Shown here piece by piece: positions 31,146-42,665 of a DNA stretch of 64,000 nt; within the stretch, counting starts at the first letter, position 1, and every line of letters begins with the position of its first letter. A model generated the notes under the pieces. It was not told the origin of the DNA and searched no databases. It saw nothing but the letters and a program-made list of their open reading frames with translations. The DNA lies in contig JBCFYV010000100.1 in assembly GCA_039000515.1 (NCBI GenBank), positions 32,228,421 to 32,292,420 of the forward strand. Direction: 5' to 3'. This DNA is from Timema cristinae. Lineage: Eukaryota; Arthropoda; Insecta; Phasmatodea; Timematidae. Position numbers and translations under genes: made by a program.

Positions 31146-32244
31146 ATAATTATTAAATTATTAAATACTTCTGTACAATCATTATGAATCAAAGTCGATT
31201 AGTGTAGCAATACAAATATTTCCTTTGTATATACCTTCCTTTTATAACGATGAAAGCAATTCATTTTTATAGAGGGTTGTTTGAGAAATATATTAAAAAG
31301 AATTTATTCGAATTATAAACGCATCATCAACCTCTATCCTTCAATATTCTTATCCCCTATGTTTGGATAAAATAAATTATACAAACAAGTTGAAATGGCG
31401 GTAATACGATTGCTTTGAGTGAAATATGATTGGTGCACACGCTACCGATATTGATTTTATATTAGGCGAACAAAATCAACATGGTAGAGTTTAGAACGAT
31501 TTCGAGAAAAGAAAACTAGGGGAAAGGGGAGGGATAAAAAAAAATATAGCATTAATCATACTGTTAAATGAGGTTGGTTGAGAAAAATTCGGAAGACGGT
31601 TTAAAAAGGTTATTTTGAACTTTGAAATCTTTATTAACAGAAGTAAATGTGTTTTTGTTAAAATTATAGTAAGCTCCTTTAGTTCAGGCTTTTCGTTAGT
31701 TATAAGATGGTCGGTTACCATTAACAGTCTGTACATACAGTACATTTTATGTTGCAAGTTTATTTCTATTTTTATATTTGTCTTAATGTCCATTTGAGCT
31801 ATAAGTATTATTATTACTCAAATGAGGTGTAGTTTATAGGAAAAGTACCGGAATATTCTTGAGAGGAATAGTAGATTACTATTTAAGTAAAACCACTTTA
31901 ATGTGTACCTTTGGGATTCGAATCTCAAACCTTTCGCTACCAGTACACCAGAAGAATTAGCTTTTTGGAAGTGTGTATAAAGGTTTGCCATATTTTTGTT
32001 GAGTGGTTAATTTTCTTATACAGAATAATCGTTTTAAAATTTTTATAGTATAGACCTTACAAATATAAACATAATTTTTTGGGTCGAAATTGATATTTTA
32101 TTATTATTACTATTTATATGTATTTATTATATATGTATTTTTATATATATGTATTATATATATATGTATTTACTATATATATATATAGTAAAATTATAGC
32201 TGAAGTTCATAATTATATGCTAAATTAAAATATATATTCTTACT
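31146..32244. other. AT-rich, TA-rich run, weak tRNA-like stretch
   Basis: At 31895-31965 a minus-strand tRNA-like word (gagattcgaatcccaaaggt) occurs. 32110-32190 is a TA/TATG-rich run with tactatatatatatatagta as a perfect short palindrome. Frames on both strands at 31490-31800 are unrecognised. Confidence 0.4.
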
Positions 32245-32900
32245 TTCTTACTTATGTAGTTACTCTATTGCATTAAAAACTTGAAAGTTCACTCTCGCAT
32301 TTACAAAAGTACACCACCTATTCTTATCTTGAACTAGTTACAGCCAGTCTATCTCATTACAACCTATCTCTTTCCCTTCCATTCTATTGCTATCCTCCCA
32401 TCTGCGTCTAGGTCTTCCCATAGGGTTTACCAATCAATACTCTGAACACGGTTCTAATTCTTACATTAATTATGCATGTCATGCCCACTGTAATTTGCGA
32501 GATCTGACCATCATTAAAAATATATTGTGACGAGTACAGGGTATGTAACTAATTATTATGTATCCTACACTACCCAGTATCTTTATTCGTTTTTTCAGAC
32601 TAAACATCTTCTGAAGCACCTTGTTTTATAACAGACTACATTTATTTTAGTCGTGTGATGTATGATACCATGCTTCACACCAATGTAGAACAACCGGTAG
32701 AACTATTTTGTTTAATATATTCTCAGTTTTGTATTTCATAACAGCATGCCATAGGCTATCCAACTTACTGACCGAGTAGTACCATACATTTTCGTACTGT
32801 AGTCTATTCATAATTTCCACTCTAATATCGTTATTACTAGTTAAAGCTGTTATTAAATGTTTAAACTCGCTACTAATGTCTATGATGATTTTCTTAACAC
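32245..32900 (-). pseudogene. LINE ORF2 C-terminal remnant, copy 2 (longest)
   Basis: Minus-strand reading gives VEIMNRLQYENVWYYSVSKL, a segment ILNKIVLPVVLHWCEAWYHT, NKVLQKMFSLKKRIKILGSV, MVRSRKLQWA, RTVFRVLIGKP and GRPRRRWEDSNRME. These follow the expected order: PV.LYGCE.W, .NKVLRKI, RRLRWAGH, VLVGKPEGK, GRPRRRWED. Multiple stops and frameshifts. 3' UTR and GTAA-type tail end near 32245. Longest of the three same-family copies, but still lacking the RT core. Confidence 0.87.
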
Positions 32901-33589
32901 TCTAAAAAAATTTAGTCCTCAAACATCTTTGTATATGAGATATTCTACCCAAAATTATATTCTCCCCCCCCCCCCACCCCCCACCTTTATACCCAGTTTA
33001 AATCTTATTAAGGTAAATAATACATCTTGATCTAATCAACGCATCGTGTATAGGTTTTACGTATTTTACTTTAAAATACAGTAGCATTCAGACCACTGAA
33101 ACCAATTTATTATATATTTAAAAATTCAAACAAATTAAAAAATCATTTAGTTTAAAATTAAAAAAATACCAAAAAGATATAAATTATTTCTTGTAAAATT
33201 AAGTTTATAGAAAATCATACCTCAAAACAAATTCTGGCTAAAACGTAAATTTTGTGTATAGTTTCCCGGTTAATCAGTCATGAGATAAGCTATTAATTGG
33301 TAGAGCGTATTCCTACTAACTTAGGCGACCTGGGTCCTGAAGAGCTAAACATTTATCAAAGTTAAACTGTGTATTATGAGAAGGATCTGTGTTTATAAAA
33401 AGTACCATTAAAAATATAGGCATTACCTGAATATTATGTATTTAGATTTTATAAAATTACTTAGTATAAAAAGTAATAAAATAAAAATCTTCATGGTGTG
33501 AGCCTGCAATTAAGCTATACCGACTGAGCGGCCACTACCATTAGCAATGATAGTGCTAACATTTATGGAGATTAGGTGTCATGAGGTCA
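32901..33589. other. AT-rich with C-tract and weak tRNA-like stretch
   Basis: A C-rich homopolymer run lies at about 32964-32981. At 33290-33345 a tRNA-like stretch (taagctattaattggtagag) lacks a clear B-box. Nothing else. Confidence 0.45.
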
Positions 33590-33798
33590 ACACAATGAAC
33601 CTTTCAAACCTTAATCTCAGTTTTCTAGACCAAACTCTTTACTTATTTATTCAAGCAGTTCCTCTTTGGTCTTCACGAGGCTGAGTTGATCCCGTTGCAG
33701 ACCCACAGCTTTACATAAAAATTCCGGAACACCGGGGATTGAACTAGGGACCTTTGAATATGTATACAGGAATTTGGACCACTAGACCACAAAGGAAG
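33590..33798 (-). mobile_element. Family E SINE-like element, copy 2
   Basis: Read on the minus strand: head with cctttgtggtctagtggtcc (A-box) and ccctagttcaatccccggtg (B-box), then aagctgtgggtctgcaacgg, gatcaactcagcctcgtgaa. Better preserved than the copy at 21945. No shared SINE-A/B tail. Confidence 0.78.
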
Positions 33799-34479
33799 TC
33801 AAAAATTAATAATATATCATTAATATATCAGATTTTTAATATTTATATTAATAATATATTTATAATATTTATATTAATAATATATCAATATTTAATATTT
33901 ATTTTCAAATGCAGTCATGGTTTCATGGGTATTAGCTACGTCATATCGTTGAATACGTGGACTGAACGTTAATCTCTTATGATATGGTTTGTCAGTGTCT
34001 GATTTGTACGCCTCTCTTATGTTATTTATATTTTCTCTAATTATTTTACTTTTTACCTTTTTTTTGTAACATATTCATGGAATGCTTAATATATTTTTTG
34101 TTCTGCTTTTAAAAAAAATACAGTCGCTATGATTATACTATATTAATCTAGCTAGAATAATATTACCAGAAATGTTGAAACCAAATTTAAAATACCATTA
34201 TAAATACAACAGCATACCTAGATTTTATATTCAAGTATATAAAACATATAAACACAACTTAGAAAAGGGTATTCATCTTTTGAAAACTCAAAATAATCTC
34301 TGGCTAACAGTTTTTTGTTGTACCATCATAATTTTCTCCATGGTGGAAATACATTTTTTTTTTTCCGCAAAAGAAGAGAACCTAGTAAGTTTTTATGGTT
34401 ACGAAAGAAGCAGGCAGCACTTTAAAGCTTGTGTTCTTGTATGTGAGTGTGTGAATGTATGAGTATGTAATGTACCGTA
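33799..34479. other. AT-rich, nothing recognised
   Basis: 33815-33900 repeats taatatttatattaataata-like words (local tandem duplication). A 96-codon plus frame (34172-34462) is unrecognised and AT-driven. Confidence 0.4.
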
Positions 34480-35050
34480 TCTTTTTTACTTGAAGCATCC
34501 TTGTAGCATCACCACATAGACGAATATACAAGAACATTTCGCATATAGTAGGATTTCAACGTCAATAGGACATGTTACCTGCATTTTCTTCTTCTTGTTG
34601 TGGAGAATATAAAGTGTAAGAAACAGTGGACGTGATATCTCCTTTCCGCACGAGTACCTCCTTAAAAACGTCGCTGACAAGGAAAGAGGTAAGGGGGTAG
34701 ATTTTAAGGAAGATGAACAAAAGGAAAAGGGGTTTAGAAGGGGACAAAGGCAAAAGGGTGAAAGACCAGTCGACGAGGATGGCTTAGTAATTATACGTCT
34801 TATAGAGCTGCTGGAAAGTTGGGGATCCTTCAACCCTAACGAAAGAAAAGGGAAGAAATGTGTGTGTGGGGTGTAGGTTGGAGAAAGGGGAAGGGGAGTC
34901 AGAAAAGGGGGTCACTATATATCCATGCTCTTGGTGAAAGAAAACGGGCGACGTCGTAAAACAAAAACTCATCCGAGTGTAACTTTGTTCTATGGAACTC
35001 AATGAAGTGAGTCACTAAAAGAGGTTCACTTTACTTTCAAGAACACGCTG
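34480..35050. other. GC-richer, purine-rich island
   Basis: The plus strand is G/A-rich (e.g. ggaaaaggggtttagaaggg, gagaaaggggaaggggagtc). Two overlapping minus frames of 115 and 63 codons here are compositional (Ser/Pro/Phe/Leu) and disagree in frame. Not annotated as a gene. Confidence 0.4.
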
Positions 35051-35519
35051 ATAGACTATTGACAATAATATTGGTAGGGGAAAAAAATCGATATTAATAA
35101 AAGTTTAAAGTAAAAAAATTAAGAAAAGTTAAAGTTTATAAACAAATTCTATTATTAACTCACCGTAGTATTAAAAATAAAAGCAAATATATAACTAGCT
35201 GGTGTAACAGTTCTTTGCACGAGGAATCTATAAAATAGCGTTTTTATTTTTAGTAGATAAAATAAACCACAGGGAAAAGCAACCAAATCTTAAATTATTA
35301 TGTTTAAATATTAGTCCTTTATTGGTTTAAATTGTGATACATTACTCGAAAGTGGGTTGACTAATGCACATTGTCAAAATAAAGATATAATCTGAACGTT
35401 TTTTAAAAGTTGACATTTATTTCCTGTTAGTGCTAATAAAAGGAAAAACGTGTGTCACAGCATAAATAATTGGTTATTTAAGGGTTGAAATTATATACAA
35501 TCAAAAGTATTTTACCATT
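35051..35519. other. AT-rich, nothing recognised
   Basis: No feature recognised. Confidence 0.4.
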
Positions 35520-36130
35520 TTTTTAAAGCTTTTAACCCGTTTACCCTTTTTTTTTACCAATTTTACCATTTTACCATATTTGCACTTTTTGCACCTTTTA
35601 AACCTTTTTAAACTTTTTACCCTTTTCCCCACCAATCGCCTTTTTACTTTTCATCTTTTTTACATTCTTTACCCTTTCCACTCCGTCTACGATTTCTATC
35701 ACGTTAACCTTTTCCCCCCGTTAATCTTTTACTCTTTCTTTCCCTCTATACCCTCTTTGGGGCTTTAATCCTTTTACCTTTCTTATTTATTTTAACCATT
35801 AGCCTTTATACCTTTTTAATGATTTACTTTTTGTCATACTTACCATTTTGCTCTTCATGTTTTATTACTATTTTTGATTAATTTATTTTCTACCATATTT
35901 ACCCTTTACTCTTTTAATTGCCTACCATTTTTACTCTCTTCCCTTTCTAACCTATACAGTGTATACACTACACCATTTATACCCACTCTTTCTACCACGT
36001 TTACGCTTTTTACTCCGTTAACGTTTAAACCCTTTTCCCATTTTTTTCCCTTTTTACTTTTTTGCAGCTTTTAAAAAAACATATTTAACCCCTTTTAAAC
36101 TGTATACCCTTATATTTCTGTATGATTTAT
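35520..36130 (+). repeat. Pyrimidine-rich TTTTACC-like degenerate array
   Basis: About 600 bp made of imperfect short words such as ttttacc, tttttaccc and ccttttta, with strong strand asymmetry (plus strand is T+C). Weaker traces run to about 36240. Open plus frames (35580-35768, 35874-36074) arise because stop codons need purines. No unit length is exact. Confidence 0.85.
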
Positions 36131-36362
36131 TTCTTGCCCTTTTACCATATTTGCTTAAGTTTGACCTTTTTAGTCCTTTTTAATGTTTTGGACATTTTTG
36201 CAATATTTGCCAGTTTCAATTATTTCATTTTTCTCAAGTTAAGAATGCAATAAAGTGTGGTTCAATGATATTTTAAGGTTTGGCATATTCGGGTTTTTAA
36301 TATCTCGGCTAATTGTTCGGACTTTTAGAAAGGTAATATAATAGGCCTATCCTATATAATTA
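36131..36362. other. AT-rich, fading edge of the array
   Basis: No feature beyond faint TTTTACC-like words. Confidence 0.35.
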
Positions 36363-36590
36363 AAACAAGTGTCTCGTCGTAATAAGGTAGACTCGTACCG
36401 CCTCCTGAACCAACGCATGTTCTATTCTTTATATGTATTTAAATGACACCACTCACACTAGTCTGTGGTGCAACACCATGCCTCGGCACAGAATGGTGGC
36501 AAGGATTCGTTGGAGAAATAAAACGTGCAGTGTTGCGTAGTCACGCGGAAAAGTGTCGCACTGCAGTGGGAGTCACATTAGGTAAGGGGA
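36363..36590. mobile_element. GC-richer TIR-element fragment
   Basis: The right end, read in reverse (gtgactcccactgcagtgcg then acac...gcaacactgcacg), resembles the left end of the MITE at 42433 (gttcccaccgcagcgtgtca, cgtgttgccgcacg). A matching left end was not found. Likely a solo end of one TIR family. Confidence 0.45.
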
Positions 36591-36782
36591 AAAAAAAAGT
36601 AAATTGAGAAAAGTATAATCTTTTTATCATATTAAAAAGTAACAATAAAACAAACTTTAAAATAAGATAGTGCATGTATCTCAATTGAAGAATTCAAAAC
36701 AATGTACAACTCTTATTTTATTTAAGGTATTTATCGTGCACTATATGAATCTACTGATTATATATCAATACTCGAAAATTCC

Positions 36783-37020
36783 TATGAGGGATAGTGAAAG
36801 GGCCACCAATTTTACCAGGAACGATATTTTCACATATCTTCCAGGGTTCATTTATATGTCACAATCGACGTGGAACCGATGTATATACTTCCCCTCCGTA
36901 GGAAGTTGTGCCACCGATTTTTATCACTTAAGAAAAATTCCGTCGACTTTGGCTGTGTTTGAACTTACGAATAGTGAGTGCTGAGTTGAGCACTTTACCT
37001 AGAGACCACCTAAGTTTACT
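36783..37020 (-). mobile_element. Repeat F copy 1, tRNA-like end
   Basis: Shared with 60860-61080: acgatattttcacatatctt, tatgtcacaatcgacgtgg, acttcccctccgtaggaagt, and a minus-strand end with gtaaagtgctcaactcagca and a B-box-like gtaagttcaaacac. Part of a 104-codon plus frame (36670-36984), which is therefore a repeat translation, not a gene. Confidence 0.7.
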
Positions 37021-37256
37021 GCACAGCTCTTAAAATACCTTATAAGGCTGATTAGCCGGAATATTAGATATGTTGATACGCTCAAACCAAACAGCGTATC
37101 GTAGTGCAGTGCTTTGCATTATTCACATGACAGCAAAGCAATTAAGCTATGTGCATCGATTTTTTTAAATGTATTATATTACACATTCTACTGTAGGAAA
37201 TATAATATTTTTTATATCATAAAATAATTTTACTATTCTTAATTCCACTGCTAAAC
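37021..37256. other. AT-rich spacer
   Basis: No feature recognised. Confidence 0.35.
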
Positions 37257-37495
37257 TACTTCAGTGGCCCCATGGCCTAAGGTACTACTCCCACAGTATA
37301 CTAGACCATTGACGACGGGAAAGTTGAGGTTAGAATCTCGATCGGGTGTACTGAGGTTGGTTTTTCCAAAATTGTTTTGTTTTCTCTTCCTTCTTTACGC
37401 ACATGTGGGTACATTTTTATGAATTGTTCCTCCCTCCGCTTTAGCTCAGTACTATTGTAAATATGCAGATAGCGTTAACAGGAGGAGTGGTGAAA
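37257..37495 (+). mobile_element. SINE-B copy, diverged
   Basis: Head tacttcagtggccccatggc, ctaaggtactactcccaca; B-box gaggttagaatctcgatcgg; body with 'acgcacatgtgggtacattt'; 3' module weak (gttaacaggaggagtggtg). Confidence 0.8.
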
Positions 37496-37649
37496 AATGA
37501 AGGGCGTCTGGGAGCAGTTTAAGGTGGAAGGGAACGCGAGAAATGTCTATTGTAGTGTTTGCACTATTTACAGCAAAAAAAAAAAAAAAACTTTTGGTCA
37601 ATAAATAAATTATGGTTCCTCTATAAATATAGAGTTTTGATTTTTCATC
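37496..37649. other. Short GC-richer stretch
   Basis: An A-run lies at 37576-37590. No feature called. Confidence 0.3.
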
Positions 37650-37786
37650 TGATGATATCAACAGTTGTTGAATATTTGTCATGAGCATTGTGGTTAATAG
37701 AAGAGAAAATTTTAAATTAAAAGAAAAAGTTATCATTAAATTCTAGGACACTCTTGACAAATATTCAACAACTGTTGTAATCACCG
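37650..37786. mobile_element. MITE, CAACARTTGTTGAATATT family, copy 2
   Basis: Ends: tgatgatatcaacagttgtt and aacaactgttgtaatcacc are inverted repeats. Middle matches the 5239-5376 copy. The better preserved of the two. Confidence 0.75.
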
Positions 37787-38494
37787 TGGGAAGAAACATA
37801 AACTCTAGGTTTCTAATAGAAAAATAGTTGCCTCAATTTGTAGAAACAGAGTTTCGCTATAGAAATTGCAAACATATATACCTTTTCTCGTGTGATATAA
37901 GTACAATTTACAAACAGTACAAAAAAACTATCCTATAATCGCTAAAAGAATTTAAATAAATATAAAGTAATATTAGCTCAACCAATGAAAACTTATTAAA
38001 ACCAACTTATCGTTCAGATGCACGAAACTCTTACAATCTCCGGACTACTGGGTATTTGTATGTTAAGAACAACCTCACTGGGCTTACCTGGTTGTCATAG
38101 CAACCTGACATAATATGACACACTGGTAGTTGGACTCCAACAATACTTAGGGGAAACACATAAATTACACATAAATAAACACTTCAAAATTAATACGATA
38201 AATGTATTAGGATAGACACGAAAGAAAAAATTATATCATTTGTTGGATCATTCATGTGGTCTTAGGTTAAACAACATCACCGGCCAGTTGAACTCCGATA
38301 GCAGCTACAGTTTTAAGGTAATACAAATATACTTGAAATAGAAAAATATAAATATATGTAAAAAAAATTAAATTTTATATCTGGAAAGTATGTTAACTTA
38401 TCAATGTTATTAGGAATTTATTTAAAAAAATGAAAATAATAAAATGTTTTCAAGTGAATCATAATTTAATTTTCTCGTACTAATTATGATTATT
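37787..38494. other. AT-rich, nothing recognised
   Basis: No feature recognised up to the next SINE target duplication at 38495. Confidence 0.4.
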
Positions 38495-38505
38495 ATTAAA
38501 ATAAA

Positions 38506-38717
<212 letters not shown>

Positions 38718-38721
38718 TAAA

Positions 38722-39787
38722 AATTCTGAAATTAATTAATTAAAGCTTAACAATAGTTGAAGTCATAACAAAGAAAGTTGAAAAAATTGAGATGATTAAA
38801 AATATAGACTTGTTAATATCAATATGCAGGAAAAATTGTTTTGATGGTGGTAGTTCAGCTTTCGTAGAATAATTATATTAAAATATTTTCTTGGATTGCT
38901 TGGAATGGGGAGGGATACAGCTGAGATAAAATAGAACCAGCTCACCCATTATTTGATGTTCTGTTGAAAAAAAATCCTGTAGAAAATGATTTAAAAATTA
39001 AAATTTCTGATAAATCTCTTCACAGATATTCCCAGTCCTAGATGAGATCCAGGATTAACTGTTGACACATAACTTTCAACTTAAATACCAATTTGATAAT
39101 ATTTACTCTTGTGGTAAATTTAATAACTGTGGATTCATGAGATCTTTAAAATGACGTCAAGATAAGAGTCTCGATCAGAAATCTAATTGGGCCAGCTCAC
39201 TTCCCCAGGGAGCTCAAAAGTTCTGAACTATTAAAAAAAAAAAAAAACATTCCCAAAAATATATATTTAAATTGATGATATTAAAATTATGAAGTAAGAA
39301 ATAATACTGGAAAAGCGAAACAGATTGAGAATATAATAGAATCGTTTTAAGATATTAACTTTTTTTTTTTTAAAGTTTACAGATCAAGAAAAATCAAATC
39401 TCTTGGCGTTTAAATTGTCAACAAGATTCCGTTTATCTTGTTTGGCCTATATATTCTCTCTCCCACGCTAGATTTCCTAGCTTCTACAAAGTACTAGTGG
39501 TACAAGTTTTAACTCAACAAAGACAATTACCTCCATTCGTGAAACACTGTTTATAAATATTGTCTATCTCAACGAAAATTTAAAGTATTAATTAATACAT
39601 ACTGTTATTTGTCCAATATATTACTTCCCATTGTTTATTTATATATTTTTATTTCCTCTTAGACTCGTATAACTTTCAAATGCCGTGTTTGTTTCTATAA
39701 AATAAACGTTATGGAAATAAGGCATTCTTGACTCCCAAGTTCCATGTACTCGCGTGTAAATAATATTTATACTTATAATTACAAGAA
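38722..39787. other. AT-rich, nothing recognised
   Basis: A-runs at 39231-39247 and T-runs at 39361-39371. No frames or repeats recognised. Ends at the target duplication of the next SINE (39774-39787). Confidence 0.4.
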
Positions 39788-40074
39788 TTTATTTATTTAT
39801 TTATTATTAGCACCGCGTATTACTACCCGTTCGGGTTATACGCCCTTACGCTAATGTGTATGGTAGGGTGGTTGTGAGATGAAATGAAGGACCTACAGTT
39901 TAACGTGGAATCCGAACCACGGTGGAGGTCTGACATTCCTCACATTCACAAGATGTCTTGTCAGAGGTGAAGGAAGGGTTTGGCAATCAGATAAATCTTT
40001 GCCGGGACCGAGGATTGAACCCCGGCCGCCAGTATAGAAGTCTGACACCTTACCCCTAGACCACCAGGTCACCC
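39788..40074 (-). mobile_element. SINE-A, full length, with 14-bp duplication
   Basis: ATTT/ATT tail, caccgcgtattactacccgt, body, and intact head (plus-strand ccccggccgccagtatag; ccaccaggtcacc). Perfect duplication tataattacaagaa at 39774-39787 and 40075-40088, the longest in the window; a young copy. Confidence 0.95.
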
Positions 40075-40088
40075 TATAATTACAAGAA

Positions 40089-40609
40089 GGTTATTAAATA
40101 GCCAGAGGTAAGATCTGCTATGTCACACTTGCGACCCTTCCGTGCCTCATCTTAATAAACCCTGCTAGAGAATAATGAGCTGTGTTTTTGTAACTACTTG
40201 CTTGATAATATCTGTCAAGAGAAAGCTCCCCTCCCTGTCAGTAATCGTGTGGGACCTTAGTACAGGGTTTGTTCAACGCTGATGAAGGGAAGAAGGATTG
40301 GGATAAAGGGGACGAAGAGTCGCTGGCACTGAGTTATGAAGCAATTAAGACAAGAAAGGGGGGGGGGGGGGAGAAAAGGGTAGGCCGGGTGTCGCGAACT
40401 TACATCTCGACATCACTCACTCAAAACTCTTCACTCCGATACAGTTAGAAAGCAAGAAGAGTGGTCAAATTATGAATCAACAAGTGATTGTTTCTTTGGG
40501 TTAGTGGTTAGCACATCTGGTACAAAGGTGGCAGGTCATAGTTTAGTCCCGACACTTTGTAATAGTATTTGTGCTTCCCCCTTCTTATCGTAATACATTT
40601 TCTCAACCT
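40089..40609. other. GC-richer island, G-tract, weak tRNA-like stretch
   Basis: 40190-40480 is GC-richer, with a G homopolymer at about 40360-40371. At 40492-40560 ttgggttagtggttagcaca and a worn B-box form a tRNA-like stretch of uncertain status. Confidence 0.4.
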
Positions 40610-40960
40610 CTCAGGGAGTATTGTGATTGTCAAGGAAAATTGAACTCGAGATTTTGATAAGTGACGATTTTTCATGCATGACCCTATGACACAATTTTTT
40701 TTTACGATGCCGTCTGTCTGTCTGTTCATCTGCCTGTATCTTGGCTTAGGGACAACACCATTTTAAAGATCGGGCTACAGCTTTTTATCTAGAGTTTCCA
40801 TAAGGTTATCCCGAGGGAGTTTCGGTATTAGTATTATAATTCTAAAATTAAGGGTAAGATTACTTTACTTGAGCAGAAATTTCCAATTTTTATCATATCT
40901 CCATATCTATTATCATAGTCTACTAAAATGTATTTAGAAATTAAAATCTCTTAATTGAAT
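40610..40960 (+). repeat. Repeat G copy 1
   Basis: Shares with 63227-64000: attgtgattgtcaaggaaaa, ttgaactcgagattttgat, a TGTC run (gccgtctgtctgtctgttca), 'ttaaagatcgggctacagct' and 'ggtatta...aatt'. Non-coding; a minus frame over it is incidental. Class unknown. Confidence 0.65.
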
Positions 40961-41254
40961 ATATTTCTATGAAACAAATATTTCCTGTGCGATAATCAAA
41001 TACAGGCCTATATAGTTTTATGTAGATATTTGATAACTGAAATTAATAGTTATATTCTTTGGTGGACAGAGATATTCCTCTTTCTTAATGTTTCTATAAC
41101 AGTGTATATTATTTCATTAATGTTCTATGTTGGAGTGTTTCTGCAATAATGTACATTATTTTGTTTCACAAATCTTAAATAGTTTTTATTAAATAACTCT
41201 ATTTTAAGATAAAAGATAGTTCATGTGGTGAAACGTGGTATTTATCTTTCTCTT
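40961..41254. other. AT-rich spacer
   Basis: No feature recognised. Confidence 0.35.
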
Positions 41255-41430
41255 TTTATAACACCCATTTGGGCTATCCGCATATTAATTACTCTTATAA
41301 AGTAGGAATGAGTAAGGTAGGGTTGAGATACAATGTAGATCTATTTACGTTGAGGGAGAGAAGGAACAATATAATAAATATCCTTTAATACACCCTGCCA
41401 AGGAAATAAAACTCACCTCCCCATCATCAA
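41255..41430 (-). mobile_element. SINE-B copy, degenerate
   Basis: Order of 3' module (aacacccatttgggctatcc), body (agatctatttacgttgaggg) and head-side words (caccctgccaaggaaataaa) matches SINE-B on the minus strand, with heavy drift. Confidence 0.55.
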
Positions 41431-42269
41431 AAAATCACCCAAGGTAAATCTTTCAATTATATCTCGTACCCATCAATGCGAGTCTCTCAAACCCAGAGCC
41501 ATTAGGTAGACGAGAACCAGCATCCAAAACAGCCCCAAAAAACTCAGTTACTAGACTAAATCCTAAATTTTTGATAGCTATTAAATTTTAACCTGAGGAT
41601 TTTTAAAGTACATTTTCTTAATACTGGATTTATCCTCTCTTGACAGACAAATTAATAGTAGTACTCAACCCGAAGGTTGGTTGAATCCTCAACAGTTCTA
41701 CCGTCATCTGTATATCCTAAGCAGTACTGAAGAGGCGTACTAGGGAAATGAGGAGTGAGGCAATTTCTCGTTTCTTTCCTCACTGAGCCAGAAGGTGATA
41801 TTGCACATCAGTCTTCCCCCGCAGAATTGCAACCACCAAGTGACCCTACAAGTGACACCTTCACTCCATTCATCATAGGGACTGGTTTTATATTGAATGT
41901 TATTACTAGTAGTATCGTTCATACCTCTGCCACTTTAATGTTTGTCAAAGCCATAAGTGAGACTGAAACAGATCAATGAACGTAACATGCTCTAGTCCAT
42001 ACCAGAAGTTATAGTTCATTGTAAATAATATATATGAACAAATATGGATTGATTCACAGACTAACACACAACAAAACATTTATTGTCAACCATTGAGCCA
42101 GGATATCACAAATTATGTTAAAAAAAAATTGATTGAAATTATTTAAGTCCTTCCTGGTAGCAAACATTGGTTTCCTAAATTCGTGGTCCGTTTCCCTGAT
42201 GGAGAGAGAGACAACCAAGTAGGTTATAAATACGTACACCTGAAGGTATGTGGATACAGGCGTCAACCT
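41431..42269. other. Nothing recognised
   Basis: Two short frames on opposite strands (41740-41979) overlap and lack recognisable domains. Otherwise AT-rich unique sequence. Confidence 0.4.
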
Positions 42270-42425
42270 AGCATTATCTTGTTGGTTGTTGATTGTAAGG
42301 GTATGGAATCATGGGAAGGTGCACTGTAGTAGTTTTTTCCTAAGACTGTTTTCCTCTTCCTTCAAGCAAATGCAGATTATTTACTTTAAATTATACCAGT
42401 AACTTGTAGGGGAGTGTTTTAGGGT
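42270..42425 (+). mobile_element. SINE-B body, degenerate
   Basis: Body order gtttttttcctaagactgtt, ttcctcttccttcaagcaaa, tgcag, then tactttaaattataccagta is SINE-B-like. The head is hardly recognisable and the 3' module is missing. Confidence 0.45.
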
Positions 42426-42432
42426 AGGTATA

Positions 42433-42665
42433 TAGGTCCGTTCCCACCGCAGCGTGTCATTACGTGTTGCCGCACGATTTATTTATTACGTGTATTTAAA
42501 TTGAACAATTTCATATTGGAGCCACCACGTCTCAGAACAATGCATTCGGCGAGGGAATACAACTAGTCGCTCACCAAAGTGAGCTGCTCCGAAATGCCGT
42601 GGAACATTCCAGTCAACTTCTTCCGAAGGTTCACCCATATAGCGCGCCTCCGCTGTGGAAATGCA
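42433..42665. mobile_element. MITE ~230 bp, GTTCCCACCGCAGCG ends
   Basis: The left end ccgttcccaccgcagcgtg pairs imperfectly with the right end cgcctccgctgtggaaatgc. The interior is GC-richer and non-coding. The left end is shared with the fragment at 36480-36580. Target duplication not resolved. Confidence 0.5.

Noticed and set aside
34486..34833. Longest open frame (115 codons, minus strand)
   Set aside because: Lies in a purine-rich island, has Ser/Pro/Leu/Phe-biased composition, overlaps another frame and has no recognisable domain.
36670..36984. 104-codon plus frame
   Set aside because: Most of it is repeat F read in the strand opposite to its tRNA-like end; the second copy at 60.9 kb does not keep the frame.
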